This document shows positions 50,750 through 58,339 of a stretch of DNA of 64,000 nucleotides, piece after piece. Source of the stretch: Ramlibacter tataouinensis (lineage in GTDB: Bacteria; Pseudomonadota; Gammaproteobacteria; Burkholderiales; Burkholderiaceae_C); NCBI GenBank assembly GCA_002427815.1, contig DIZF01000026.1, forward strand, positions 39,844-103,843. Reading direction: 5' to 3'. The position numbers and the translations under genes were made by a program. Position 1 is the stretch's first letter; each line of letters begins with the position of its first letter. The notes beneath the pieces were generated by a model. It saw only the letters and a list, made by a program, of their open reading frames with translations. It was not told where the DNA came from and made no database searches.

Positions 50750-51943
50750 ATGCCCCTCGAATTCGCCTCCCGCCTGGACAACGTCGAAACCTCCGCCATC
50801 CGCGAGCTGTTCAAGCTGCTGGGCAAGCCCGGCATCATCAGTTTTGCCGGCGGCTTTCCGGACAGCGCCATGTTCGACGTGCAAGGCGTCAAGGCAGCCG
50901 TCGAAACCGCATTGATCCGGGACCCGGGCGGTGCCCTGCAATACGGCGCCACCGAAGGCTACGAGCCGCTGCGCGAGCAGCTGAGCCTGTTCATGGCCGG
51001 CAAGGGCGTGGCCGTGGGCGCCGACGGCCTGATCGTCACCACGGGCAGCCAGCAGGCGCTGGACCTGATCGGCAAGACCATGATCAGCCCCGGCGACAAG
51101 GTGATCGTCGAGGCTCCCACCTTCCTGGCCACCATCCAGTGCTTCCGCCTGTACGGCGCCGAGCTGATCACCGCGCCGATCGACGAGAACGGCGTCAAGG
51201 TCGACGAGCTGGAAAAGCTGATCGTGCAGCACAAACCCAAGTTCGTGTACCTGATCCCCACCTTCGGCAATCCCAGCGGCGTGATGCTGAGCCTGGAGCG
51301 CCGCAAGCGCGTGCTGCAGCTGGCGGTGGAGTACCAAACGCTGATCGTGGAAGACGACCCGTACGGCGACCTGTACTTCGGCGAGAAGCCGCCGCCTTCG
51401 ATCCTGTCGCTGTGCGACCACCAGCCCGGCGCGCGCGAATGGGTGGCGCACTGCGGCAGCCTGAGCAAGGTGCTGAGCCCCGGGCTGCGGGTGGGCTGGA
51501 TGATCGCGCAGCCGGAGCTGCTGGCCAAGGCCACCATGTGCAAACAGTTCAGCGATGCGCACACCAGCACCTTCGCCCAGGCCACCGCCGCCGAGTACCT
51601 GCGGGCCGGCCGCATGCCCAAGACGCTGGACAAGGTGCGCAAGACCTACGGCCAGCGCGCCACCGCCATGGGCTACGCCCTGACGCGCGAGCTGGGCGAC
51701 GCCGTGGAATTCACGCAGCCGCAAGGCGGCCTGTTCTTCTGGGCCCGCCTCACCGGCGCCGGCGGCAAACTCAGCGACGCCAACATCTTCGCGAAGCGGG
51801 CGATCGACGAAGGTGTCGCGTTCGTGCCCGGCGCGCCGTTCTATGCGAACAACCCGGACATCAGCACCTTCCGGCTTAGCTTCGCGACGGCGGATGTGGC
51901 GAAGATCGAGGAGGGGATGGGGAGGTTGGGGAAGGCGGTATAG
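50750..51943 (+). CDS. Class I/II aminotransferase (2-aminoadipate/aromatic type)
   Basis: A 397-residue fold-type I PLP enzyme of the LysN/ARO8-like group. It shows IISFAGGFPDSAMFD near the start, YGATEGYEPLREQL, TTGSQQALDLIGK, IPTFGNPSGVML, EDDPYGDLYFGE and the PLP lysine Lys240 in CGSLSKVLSPGLRVGW. The start at 50750 fits the family; the frame upstream runs through repeats. It probably transfers amino groups among aromatic, branched or 2-aminoadipate substrates. A 108-base piece of this gene type is repeated at 58231-58338. Confidence 0.92.
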   Translation: MPLEFASRLDNVETSAIRELFKLLGKPGIISFAGGFPDSAMFDVQGVKAAVETALIRDPGGALQYGATEGYEPLREQLSLFMAGKGVAVGADGLIVTTGSQQALDLIGKTMISPGDKVIVEAPTFLATIQCFRLYGAELITAPIDENGVKVDELEKLIVQHKPKFVYLIPTFGNPSGVMLSLERRKRVLQLAVEYQTLIVEDDPYGDLYFGEKPPPSILSLCDHQPGAREWVAHCGSLSKVLSPGLRVGWMIAQPELLAKATMCKQFSDAHTSTFAQATAAEYLRAGRMPKTLDKVRKTYGQRATAMGYALTRELGDAVEFTQPQGGLFFWARLTGAGGKLSDANIFAKRAIDEGVAFVPGAPFYANNPDISTFRLSFATADVAKIEEGMGRLGKAV

Positions 51944-51962
51944 CGGTCGTTTGTTGGACCCA

Positions 51963-51991
51963 TTGACAACATGACCACTTGTTGTCATCAT
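51963..51991 (+). promoter_or_regulatory. Promoter and palindromic operator of the TumE/TumA genes
   Basis: TTGACA (51963-51968) and CATCAT (51986-51991) are spaced by 17 bases. Overlapping them is an inverted repeat with perfect arms TGACAACA (51964-51971) and TGTTGTCA (51980-51987). This is a classic layout for autorepression by the antitoxin. The toxin ATG at 51999 is only seven bases past the -10, so the message may be leaderless. Confidence 0.65.
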
Positions 51992-51998
51992 CTCCAAC

Positions 51999-52295
51999 AT
52001 GAAGGCGGTTGAGCTTGTTCGCACCCGAATCGTCTATTCCGAAGCCGCGTTCGCCGAGTTGGTACTCTGGCAGCTGCCCGCGCCACTACCGGGCTCCAGC
52101 CATCGATTCAAGTACCGGCTTGCCTACGTGGTTCACGGCGTGTGTGTTCTTCGGTACGACAACGAAGCCGGCAAGGGCGATCACCGGCATTACGCAGGCA
52201 AGGAGGGCGCCTATGCGTTCACTGGCCCTGACAAACTGATCGCGGCGTTTCAAGCCGATATTGCGAGGTGGCATCGTGAAAACAGTGACTCTTGA
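51999..52295 (+). CDS. TumE-like toxin of a toxin-antitoxin pair
   Basis: A 98-residue protein of the TumE type (RIVYSEAAFAELVLWQLPAP; HRFKYRLAYVVHGVCVLRYDNE; KGDHRHY). It is encoded before, and overlaps by 20 bases, an HTH-type antitoxin, the usual order of TumE/TumA systems. The biochemical target is unknown to me. The assignment is by pattern and context. Confidence 0.72.
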   Translation: MKAVELVRTRIVYSEAAFAELVLWQLPAPLPGSSHRFKYRLAYVVHGVCVLRYDNEAGKGDHRHYAGKEGAYAFTGPDKLIAAFQADIARWHRENSDS

Positions 52296-52623
52296 CGTTC
52301 GTTCACCGTCCGACGCCATGGCCGACTTCACGCACGCGTGGAAGGGCGGCAAAGCTCAGAAGTCGGCACGCATCAGCTTTGCCGCGCCTGAGCTGCTCTG
52401 GCAGGTGCTGACCGCAAAGCGCTGGGAATTGCTGAAGGCGCTGTGCGATGCCGGGCCCATTTCCATCCGCGAGGCCGCACGCCGAGTGAACCGCGACGTG
52501 AAGGCAGTCCATGGTGATGTCACGGCGCTGATATCAGCCGGCGTTCTGAGCCGTGTGGAAGGTGGCGGAATCGAGTTTCCGTTTGAGGCGGTGAAGGTTG
52601 AGTTTCTGCTCCAGGCGGCGTAG
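52276..52623 (+). CDS. TumA-like antitoxin / HTH regulator
   Basis: A 115-residue protein. The C-terminal half has a winged HTH (WELLKALCDAGPISIREAAR, then RVNRDVKAVHGDVTALISAG). I chose the GTG at 52276 with GAGGTG upstream, overlapping the toxin gene. It should neutralise TumE and bind the palindrome at 51964-51987. Confidence 0.75.
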   Translation: MKTVTLDVRSPSDAMADFTHAWKGGKAQKSARISFAAPELLWQVLTAKRWELLKALCDAGPISIREAARRVNRDVKAVHGDVTALISAGVLSRVEGGGIEFPFEAVKVEFLLQAA

Positions 52624-52631
52624 CCGACGGC

Positions 52632-53368
52632 ATGAGCATGCTCCCCGTACCGGCTTCACTGAAGTTGTCCAACTCATCACCGCGGCCCGGCAGCGGGCGA
52701 TGCAGGCGGTGAACACCTCGTTGATCGACCTCTATTGGCAAGTGGGCGAAATCATCAGCCGGAAGATCGTCGCGGCGGAATGGGGCGATGGCGTGGTGGA
52801 GCAACTGGCTGCCCACATTGCCCAGACCCAGCCGGGCCTGCGCGGATTCACCCGCCCGAACCTGTTCCGGATGCGCCAGTTTTACGAAACCTATCACGGC
52901 GATGAAAAAGTCTCAGCACTGCTGAGACAATTGCCGTGGACGCACAACCTCATCATCCTTGGCCAAAGCAAACGCCCCGAAGAGCGCGAGTTCTATTTGC
53001 GTATGGCGGCACAGGAAAAATGGTCGAGCCGCGACCTGGAGCGCCAGTTCAAGACCGCGCTTTTCGAGCGTGCTGTGCTGAATCCCGCAAAAGTCTCACC
53101 ACTGGTGAGACAAAGCCATCCTCAAGCGCTCGGCGTATTCAAAGACGCCTACATGGTCGAGTTTCTGGGCTTGCCCGAAGACCACAGTGAATCAGACCTG
53201 CACCACGGCCTGCTGGCCAAGCTCAAGGCCTTCCTGATCGAGCTGGGCCGCGATTTCTGCTTTGTCGGCTCGGAATTTCCGGTACAGGTGGGCCACATCG
53301 ACTTGGCGGCCGGGTTGACGGATTGGCACAGCCCGGCGCGTGACTTGCCGCCCGCCTTGAGCATGTAG
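52632..53368 (+). pseudogene. YhcG/DUF1016-type nuclease, truncated
   Basis: The helical N-terminal domain is well preserved (LIDLYWQVGEIISRKI; WGDGVVEQLAAHIAQTQPGL; LRQLPWTHNLIILGQSK). The C-terminal PDDEXK nuclease domain stops at FCFVGSEFPVQVG, where family members continue with GQDFALDLLFFHR and the active-site residues. From about 53290 the frame runs into the antisense of a glyoxalase gene and ends at 53368 as nonsense. The 5' end is also disturbed: the MSMLPVPAS start at 52632 is out of frame with the domain, which begins GFTEVVQLI at 52652. It is not expected to have nuclease activity. Confidence 0.78.
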
Positions 53369-53886
53369 TAGGTCATTGGCCCCATGTTCATCGCCTCGTG
53401 CGTGAAGCCGAACAGGGTCTCGTAGAACGCGAGCGCCTTGCGGTCGTCCGAGGTCCACAACTCGTTCCAGATCCAGCCGCCCATCGGGGTCTTGTCGACG
53501 TCGACCGGGTCACCGTCGGCGCCCTTCCATACACAGAACGATGCGCCGGTCGGGTCCGCCATCGCGGCGGCTCGCCCCACGGGGCCGAAGTCCGTCGGCG
53601 CCATCATGATGCGGCATCCGGCAGCCACTGCCGCGCTGTGCGCGGCGTCGACATCCGGCACCGAAAGGTACGACACCCAATGGCTCTTGACCCCTGGCGG
53701 GCCCTTGCGATAGCCGCCGATGGACTGGTCGCCGTTGTGGATGATCGGGTACGGCTCGCCCTCACCCATCGGCACGCGCGAGGATCGCCAACCGAAGAGG
53801 CCGTCATAGAACTTCATGGCCTTGTCGATCTCCTGGGTCAAAAGTTCGAACCAGACGAATTTGCCGGGCAGGTAAGGCGTGTTCAC
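53149..53886 (-). pseudogene. Glyoxalase/VOC superfamily protein, 3' truncated
   Basis: Two VOC half-domains are seen: VWFELLTQEIDKAMKFYDGL for the first and IWNELWTSDDRKALAFYETL for the second, with MADPTGASFCVWKG between them. The family-like sequence ends at about KSMW (53293), where members normally continue with LPYV; after that the frame is antisense of the YhcG gene and stops at 53149. I chose the GTG at 53886 (GGAG six bases upstream); an ATG at 53916 is the alternative. The second domain lacks its last strands, so function is doubtful. Confidence 0.72.
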
Positions 53887-53915
53887 ATGGGTCTCCAGTT
53901 GGGCGGAATGGAGCA

Positions 53916-54218
53916 TTATGAGGAGGCGCTGCCGGCGCGGCAAACCGTCAAGTCGGCGGTTGCGAAAAACGCAAGCTTCTCCGCCCGCGGCAGCGCCTTG
54001 AGCTGTAATTCCGCCCGCAATGCGGCGCCCTTGTCCGGGTATTGGCGGGCCGCAAGCACGCGTACCGGCGGCCATGCGCGCGTGAACTTGGCGCCCAGGC
54101 CAAACACGTGCTGGAAGAACCGCTGCTCCACGTCGACCGCGATCCCGGCGTAATAGGCGCCGCCCTGGCATTCCAGCAGGTAGAGCCAGTAGGGCGCGGC
54201 GGGTGTCTCGCGACGCAT
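53916..54218 (-). CDS. GIY-YIG nuclease superfamily protein (YhbQ-like)
   Basis: A 100-residue single-domain protein. The GIY-YIG strands appear as YWLYLLECQGGAYYAGIAVD, followed by the conserved arginine helix VEQRFFQHVFGLGAKFTRAW and a late glutamate in AELQLKALPRAEK. Proteins of this size (YhbQ/YazA) are of unclear role in DNA repair or processing. The stop is close to the VOC start. It looks intact. Confidence 0.85.
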   Translation of the reverse strand: MRRETPAAPYWLYLLECQGGAYYAGIAVDVEQRFFQHVFGLGAKFTRAWPPVRVLAARQYPDKGAALRAELQLKALPRAEKLAFFATADLTVCRAGSASS

Positions 54219-54226
54219 ATCAGGAT

Positions 54227-54430
54227 CTACGCCAACAACCGCCGCGCCACCCCCCGTATCCCCTGCCAAACCTGCGCCTTCGTCACCGGCCCGATGCTCA
54301 GCGCCGTCATGCAGTCGTCCAGCCGCCCCCGCCGGGATTCCAGCGCATCCACCGCTTGCGCGAGCGAACGCCGGATCGAGTCGCCGCAAGCAGCTTCCGC
54401 GTTCACGCGTGCGGCTTCAAGGAGCGGCGA
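54227..54430 (-). pseudogene. Duplicated C-terminal fragment of an AbiEii-like gene
   Basis: The minus strand encodes SIRRSLAQAVDALESRRGRL, then DDCMTALSIGPVTKAQVWQG and IRGVARRLLA, close to the last 65 residues of the AbiEii-like protein at 56387-57112. The DNA is also clearly similar. The N-terminal nucleotidyltransferase part is absent. The fragment joins the cut ParE-type toxin gene at about 54420-54430. Confidence 0.8.
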
Positions 54431-54584
54431 AGGGCTGGAGGCTGATCCTCGCGACGGCGGCCTCAACGCTCCGCGCAAACTCCTCACCAAGTCCGCCGCG
54501 CTGTGACTCGTACCAGGCCTGTGCTTGGGCCAACTGTTCAAGCGCGGATGTTCGGAAGAAAACATCCACCGGCCGACCCGTCAT
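54417..54584 (-). pseudogene. parE: ParE-type toxin, truncated
   Basis: A 55-codon frame starting MTGRPVDVFFRTSALEQLAQ, then AQAWYESQRGGLGEEFARSV and ARISLQPFAAP. This is the N-terminal half of a ParE/RelE toxin (normally about 95 residues); the C-terminal strands with the conserved arginines are lost where the AbiEii fragment begins. The ATG overlaps the antitoxin stop (ATGA), the normal ParDE-type layout. It is probably non-toxic. Confidence 0.7.
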
Positions 54585-54802
54585 TCAGGCAAGCCTAGCT
54601 TTTTCTTGACCTGACTCCACGGCGCGATGGCGTCGGGGTTCGCTTGGTGCTCTTCGAGGCGCTGGCGAACCTCCGCGATTTCGTGAGGCGCCAGGGACTG
54701 CGATTCCGCGTCTGCGGCCACGCTGTCCCACAACTCCTCGGCGAGTTCTATGCGCTCCGCCACGCTCAGGGCGAAAAGTGCCTGCAAATCCGACTTCCCC
54801 AT
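54581..54802 (-). CDS. Addiction-module antitoxin component
   Basis: A 73-residue protein of the short addiction-module family (LFALSVAERIELAEELWDSV; SLAPHEIAEVRQRLEEHQAN; PWSQVKKKLGLPE). I chose the ATG at 54802; the longer frame adds 13 hydrophobic residues that the family lacks. It normally pairs with the ParE-type toxin encoded next, which here is truncated, so it may be an orphan antitoxin. Confidence 0.78.
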   Translation of the reverse strand: MGKSDLQALFALSVAERIELAEELWDSVAADAESQSLAPHEIAEVRQRLEEHQANPDAIAPWSQVKKKLGLPE

Positions 54803-54925
54803 GTGAACCTCCGCAAGCCAAATGTAGAACGCCCAAGGCAAGATGAAGGCGGCGCGCCCGTCGTGCTGATTTTAGACCTTGTCCGATGTTCGTGGCCACC
54901 GCGGCGAGTGCAGGACAATCCCCCC

Positions 54926-56341
54926 ATGCCCCGCAAACCTGTCGATGAACTGGAAGTCTTCCTGCTGGCGCAGGACGTGCCGACACTGGCCGCCGCGCTT
55001 CTCGAACTGTCGCGCGAGCACGATGCCGTGCGCAAGCGTCTCGACCGGCTGCAGCTGGCCGACCGGCCGTCGCGCCTGGCTGCGTCGTTCCGCAAGAGCC
55101 TGAACGCCTGGCGGCGCTCGACGCGGTTCGTGCCCTATGCCGAAGCCGGCGCGTTCGGGCGCGAGCTTGAGCAGTGGCTGGCCCAGATCGGGCGCGAACT
55201 GCTGCCCAAGGACCCGGCGGCCGCCCTGGAGCTGGCGGAGGCCTTCATCCAGTCGGACGGATCGTTCTTCGAACGGGCCGACGATTCCGGCGGCGCCATA
55301 GGCTCGGCATTGCGCGCGGGTTGCCTGCTGTGGCTGAAGGCGGCGGCACGCTGCGAAGCACCGCCCGACCAGTGGCCCGATCGCCTGCTGCGCTTGGCCA
55401 AAGACGACGGCTATGGCGCCCGCGAAGAGCTGCTGCTGCATGCCAACCTGCTGCTGGACGAAGCGGCCATGCGCCAGCTGGTGGCGCGCTTCGAAGACGA
55501 GTTGCGCTTCGTGCTGGCGGCCGCGCAGGCCCGGCACGACTCCCATCGGCCGGTGGAAGTCTTCACGGTGTCGGCGCCGCTCACACTGCTGTCGCGGGCG
55601 CTGCGCGATCCCGACGTGCAGGTACGAGCGGTCCGGATGTACAGCCCCGAGCCGAACCCCTTGCAGAAAGCGGGATTCGCGCGGGCCTATCTGGACTGCG
55701 ACCGACCCGAAGACGCCCTGACCTGGCTCCACGGATCGTGGGGACCCCACGAAGGCGAACGCCAGGGCCTGTTGGCCGAGTCGCTGGAGCGCTTGGACAG
55801 GCTCGGCGAGGCGGCATCCATCCGCCGGCAGGTCTTCGAGCGTTCACTCTCCGTCACCGACTTGCACCACTGGCTGGACGACTTGCCGGTGCCTGACCAG
55901 CCGGCGGCCATCGCCCAGGCACGGCAACTGGCGATGGAGCACCCCGATCCGGCCGCCGCAGCCCTGCTGCTGCTGGATATCCGCGAGGACGAAGCGGCCG
56001 AAGCGGCACTGGTCGGCGGCGCCGAGCGGCTCGACGGCAGGGACTACTACACGCTGCCGGAGCTGGCCCGGACCCTCGAGGAGCGGGCGCTGAGGAAGGG
56101 TGCCACGGCCGTGTACCGCGCCCTGCTCACCGACTTGCTGGCCCGCGCCTACGCCAAGGCCTACCCGTACGGCGCGCGGTACTGGACGCGACTTGCGGCC
56201 ATCGCGGCCATGCAGCCCGACCTCTCACCGCTGGAGCCGCATGCCACGTTCGTCGAAACGGTGCGTGTGGTGCATGGGCGCAAGCCGAGGTTCTGGCAGT
56301 GCGTGAAGGAGGCTGAGATGGGGAGCGCGGTGGATGAGTAG
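54926..56341 (+). CDS. DUF6880-like protein of unknown function
   Basis: A 471-residue helical protein starting MPRKPVDELEVFLLAQDVPT. The middle and C-terminal parts look like TPR-type helix pairs (FARAYLDCDRPEDALTWLHG; LLAESLERLDRLGEAASIRR; ARTLEERALRKGATAVYRAL). It resembles the DUF6880 family, related to the helical tails of SWIM zinc-finger proteins, but no zinc finger is seen. The start at 54926 fits the family; upstream sequence in the same frame overlaps the antitoxin gene. Confidence 0.7.
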   Translation: MPRKPVDELEVFLLAQDVPTLAAALLELSREHDAVRKRLDRLQLADRPSRLAASFRKSLNAWRRSTRFVPYAEAGAFGRELEQWLAQIGRELLPKDPAAALELAEAFIQSDGSFFERADDSGGAIGSALRAGCLLWLKAAARCEAPPDQWPDRLLRLAKDDGYGAREELLLHANLLLDEAAMRQLVARFEDELRFVLAAAQARHDSHRPVEVFTVSAPLTLLSRALRDPDVQVRAVRMYSPEPNPLQKAGFARAYLDCDRPEDALTWLHGSWGPHEGERQGLLAESLERLDRLGEAASIRRQVFERSLSVTDLHHWLDDLPVPDQPAAIAQARQLAMEHPDPAAAALLLLDIREDEAAEAALVGGAERLDGRDYYTLPELARTLEERALRKGATAVYRALLTDLLARAYAKAYPYGARYWTRLAAIAAMQPDLSPLEPHATFVETVRVVHGRKPRFWQCVKEAEMGSAVDE

Positions 56342-56386
56342 CCAGGTTCATCCGCCGCAGCGGATCGTGGGATTCTTGCTCGCGGT

Positions 56387-57112
56387 TCACGCCAACAACC
56401 GCCGCGCCACCCCGCGTATCGCCTGCCAAAGCTGCGCCTTCGTCACCGTTCGAATGTTCAGTGCCGTCATGCATTCCTCCAGGCGCCCGCGCCGGGACTG
56501 CAGGGCGTCCACCGCTTGCGCGAGCGAGCGGCGGATCGACTCGCCGTAAGCAGCCTCCGCTTTCACGCAAGCGGCCTCCAGGAGCGGCCGGTCGGCTCTC
56601 ATCATCGCGAGGTCGATGAGGTCGCGGCTGTACACCGCGTCATCTCTCCATCGGTCGGCATTCGAGAGCAACTCTTCCGCAGCCATGTCGATTGGCGCGA
56701 GCGTGTGGACGCCGCAGATGCGGTCCTCGTTACCGGGCGTTGCCAGTTCGATGCGCGCCTCGAGCACGATCTCGAACTTGATCGGCGATGTGCCGGAGCG
56801 AACCTGGGTGCGGATGCCGTACTGGTCCGTGCGAATTTCGCGGGCCAGCTCCACCTTCAGACCATCGCGCACGATGGCCTGAAGGCCGTGCACGTTCCCG
56901 AGCAGCTGGCGAAGTTCGCGATAGCCGGCCAGTTGGGAAACGATGAAGTCGATGTCCACGGACTCGCGGTATTCGCCATACCTGAGCGCCATCGCCGTGC
57001 CGCCGCCGAAGTAGCAATGGCGCTGCGACAAGGCTTGCGCATCGAGCGACTGGAGCACGAGCGCGACGTCGCGATGATGCGGGCGTTCAAACAAGCAGGC
57101 GCCCTCCGCCAA
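56387..57112 (-). CDS. AbiEii-like nucleotidyltransferase toxin
   Basis: A 241-residue protein with the nucleotidyltransferase core HCYFGGGTAMALRYGEYRES, then VDIDF; the catalytic aspartates are residues 53 and 55. The C-terminal helical part ends AIRGVARRLLA. AbiEii-type toxins modify tRNA or other targets and act in abortive phage infection. The start overlaps the upstream HTH gene by 26 bases, giving a two-gene type IV-like unit. A copy of its tail lies at 54227-54430. Confidence 0.82.
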   Translation of the reverse strand: MAEGACLFERPHHRDVALVLQSLDAQALSQRHCYFGGGTAMALRYGEYRESVDIDFIVSQLAGYRELRQLLGNVHGLQAIVRDGLKVELAREIRTDQYGIRTQVRSGTSPIKFEIVLEARIELATPGNEDRICGVHTLAPIDMAAEELLSNADRWRDDAVYSRDLIDLAMMRADRPLLEAACVKAEAAYGESIRRSLAQAVDALQSRRGRLEECMTALNIRTVTKAQLWQAIRGVARRLLA

Positions 57113-57557
57113 TCTCGCGCGAGAGCTTGTCTATGAGCGCCGCTTCGCCTTCGGAGAGGGCCGCGCGATCCACATGGCGCCAGTTGCGCTCGTAAAGCTG
57201 AAGCGCCTCGCGCGGCGATATCTCGTCCACGCCGTGCATTTGCCAGGCGAGCTTCTTCAACTGTGGATAGTCGCGAAGCCGGACCTTCTTCGGCAACTTG
57301 CTCGCCTGGACGGCGGCGTTCGGGTCGATCAGATCGAATGCGAGCCCCAGCGCGCTTGCCACAGCAACCCACGCGCCGACGGCCACCGTAGGCTCGCCGC
57401 GCTCGATGCGATGCAATGTCACGCGCGAAATGCCCGCGGCTTCCGCGGCCGCGACGGTCGTCACGCGCTGTCGTTTGCGCGCGACGCGCAACCGCTCTCC
57501 CAGGTGCGAAAGGCGCTCCTGGTGGGCCGGCATTACGGGTGGCGTGGTGTCTGGCAT
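57087..57557 (-). CDS. XRE-type HTH protein, antitoxin partner of the AbiEii-like gene
   Basis: A 156-residue protein. The N-terminal XRE HTH spans about residues 15-75 (LGERLRVARKRQRVTTVAAA, then EAAGISRVTLHRIERGEPT). The C-terminal half (LRDYPQLKKLAWQMHGVDEI, then LYERNWRHVD) resembles the antitoxin-like proteins paired with nucleotidyltransferases. The start is set at the ATG at 57557: the earlier ATG at 57581 lies inside the -35/-10 spacer and cannot be in the message. Confidence 0.82.
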   Translation of the reverse strand: MPDTTPPVMPAHQERLSHLGERLRVARKRQRVTTVAAAEAAGISRVTLHRIERGEPTVAVGAWVAVASALGLAFDLIDPNAAVQASKLPKKVRLRDYPQLKKLAWQMHGVDEISPREALQLYERNWRHVDRAALSEGEAALIDKLSREIGGGRLLV

Positions 57558-57566
57558 TTGTTTCTC

Positions 57567-57594
57567 ATAATATACAAACATCCGAATTTGTCAA
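57567..57594 (-). promoter_or_regulatory. Near-consensus sigma-70 promoter of the HTH/AbiEii unit
   Basis: On the minus strand TTGACA (57589-57594) and TATTAT (57567-57572) are separated by 16 bases in a markedly AT-rich island. The -10 ends only nine bases before the ATG at 57557, so the transcript may be leaderless. Confidence 0.7.
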
Positions 57595-57712
57595 CTATAA
57601 GAAACAGAAAACCCGCCCTGGCCAGCGAGACGGCATCGGCTTCGCCGTTCGCGATGATCGATGTCCCAGCCGCCCGGCACCCAGTCGGTCGCTGAAATCC
57701 GCATCCAGACGG

Positions 57713-57740
57713 GCTTGCCTGGGGGAAAGCCCGGGCAGGC
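57713..57740 (+). other. Stable RNA hairpin in the gap before the TSP3-like gene
   Basis: GCTTGCCTGGG, loop GGAAAG, then CCCGGGCAGGC form 11 pairs (three G-U) with a purine loop. There is no T-run after it. It lies 75 bases before the gene at 57815 and could be a leader structure. The rest of the gap (57595-57814) shows no gene. Confidence 0.4.
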
Positions 57741-57814
57741 GGCTTTCTGCAATCCGTTCAGCCTTCGTTCATGGCTGCGCCCGCACCATAGGCTCCATCA
57801 ACCAAGGAGCTTCC

Positions 57815-58228
57815 ATGAAACGCCTCTTCTCCGCCAGAACCTTCGCAGCAGCCGCTCTCGCGCTTGGCGCGGTCGGGGTGGCATCGGCGGCCCACGCCCG
57901 CAGTGACGTGATCCTGTCCATCGGCTTGAACGCGCCCTACGGCTACGTGCAGCCGGCGCCCGTGTACGTACAGCCGCAGCCGGTCTATGTCCAGCCGCGG
58001 CCGGTGTACGTGCAGCCGCAGCGCGTGTACTACGGGCAAGACCGCCGCGTTGACCGCAGCGGCCCCTACGGCGACTCGGACCGTGACGGCATCCGGAACC
58101 GGTTCGACCGCGACTCGCGCTACTACGACCAGCGCGTCGCCCAGCGCCGTGGCGCCTGGGGCGACGCGGACCACGACGGCGTGCCGAACCGCTACGACCG
58201 CGCGCCGAACAACCCGTACCGGTACTGA
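57815..58228 (+). CDS. Secreted protein with VYVQP repeats and calcium-type DxDxDG repeats
   Basis: A 137-residue protein with the signal peptide MKRLFSARTFAAAALALGAV ending near AHARS. Next come four tandem VYVQP(Q/R)-type repeats (residues 48-72). The C-terminal half has two thrombospondin type 3-like units, GDSDRDGIRNRFDRD and GDADHDGVPNRYDRAPNN, whose DxDxDG loops bind calcium in other proteins. AAGGAGC precedes the ATG. Similar small YXQP-rich proteins are common in Burkholderiales envelopes; the role is unknown. Confidence 0.78.
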   Translation: MKRLFSARTFAAAALALGAVGVASAAHARSDVILSIGLNAPYGYVQPAPVYVQPQPVYVQPRPVYVQPQRVYYGQDRRVDRSGPYGDSDRDGIRNRFDRDSRYYDQRVAQRRGAWGDADHDGVPNRYDRAPNNPYRY

Positions 58229-58230
58229 TA

Positions 58231-58338
58231 CCAGCCCGGCGCGCGCGAGTGGGTGGCCCATTGCGGCTCGACGAGCAAGGTGCTCAGCCCCGGGGGCTGC
58301 GGGTGGGCTGGATGATCGCGCGGCCCGAGCTGCTGGCC
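58231..58338 (+). pseudogene. 108-base fragment of an aminotransferase gene
   Basis: This stretch matches bases 51419-51524 of the aminotransferase gene (encoding QPGAREWVAHCGS...SKVLSPG...GWMIA), including the PLP-lysine codon. Two extra bases in CCCCGGGGGCTG break the frame. It fills the gap between the TSP3-like gene stop and the stop of the convergent methyltransferase gene. Confidence 0.82.
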
Positions 58339-58339
58339 C

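Noticed and set aside
57958..58030. Short direct repeats as a CRISPR array
   Set aside because: The repeats are coding VYVQP units without unique spacers of uniform length; no cas gene is present.
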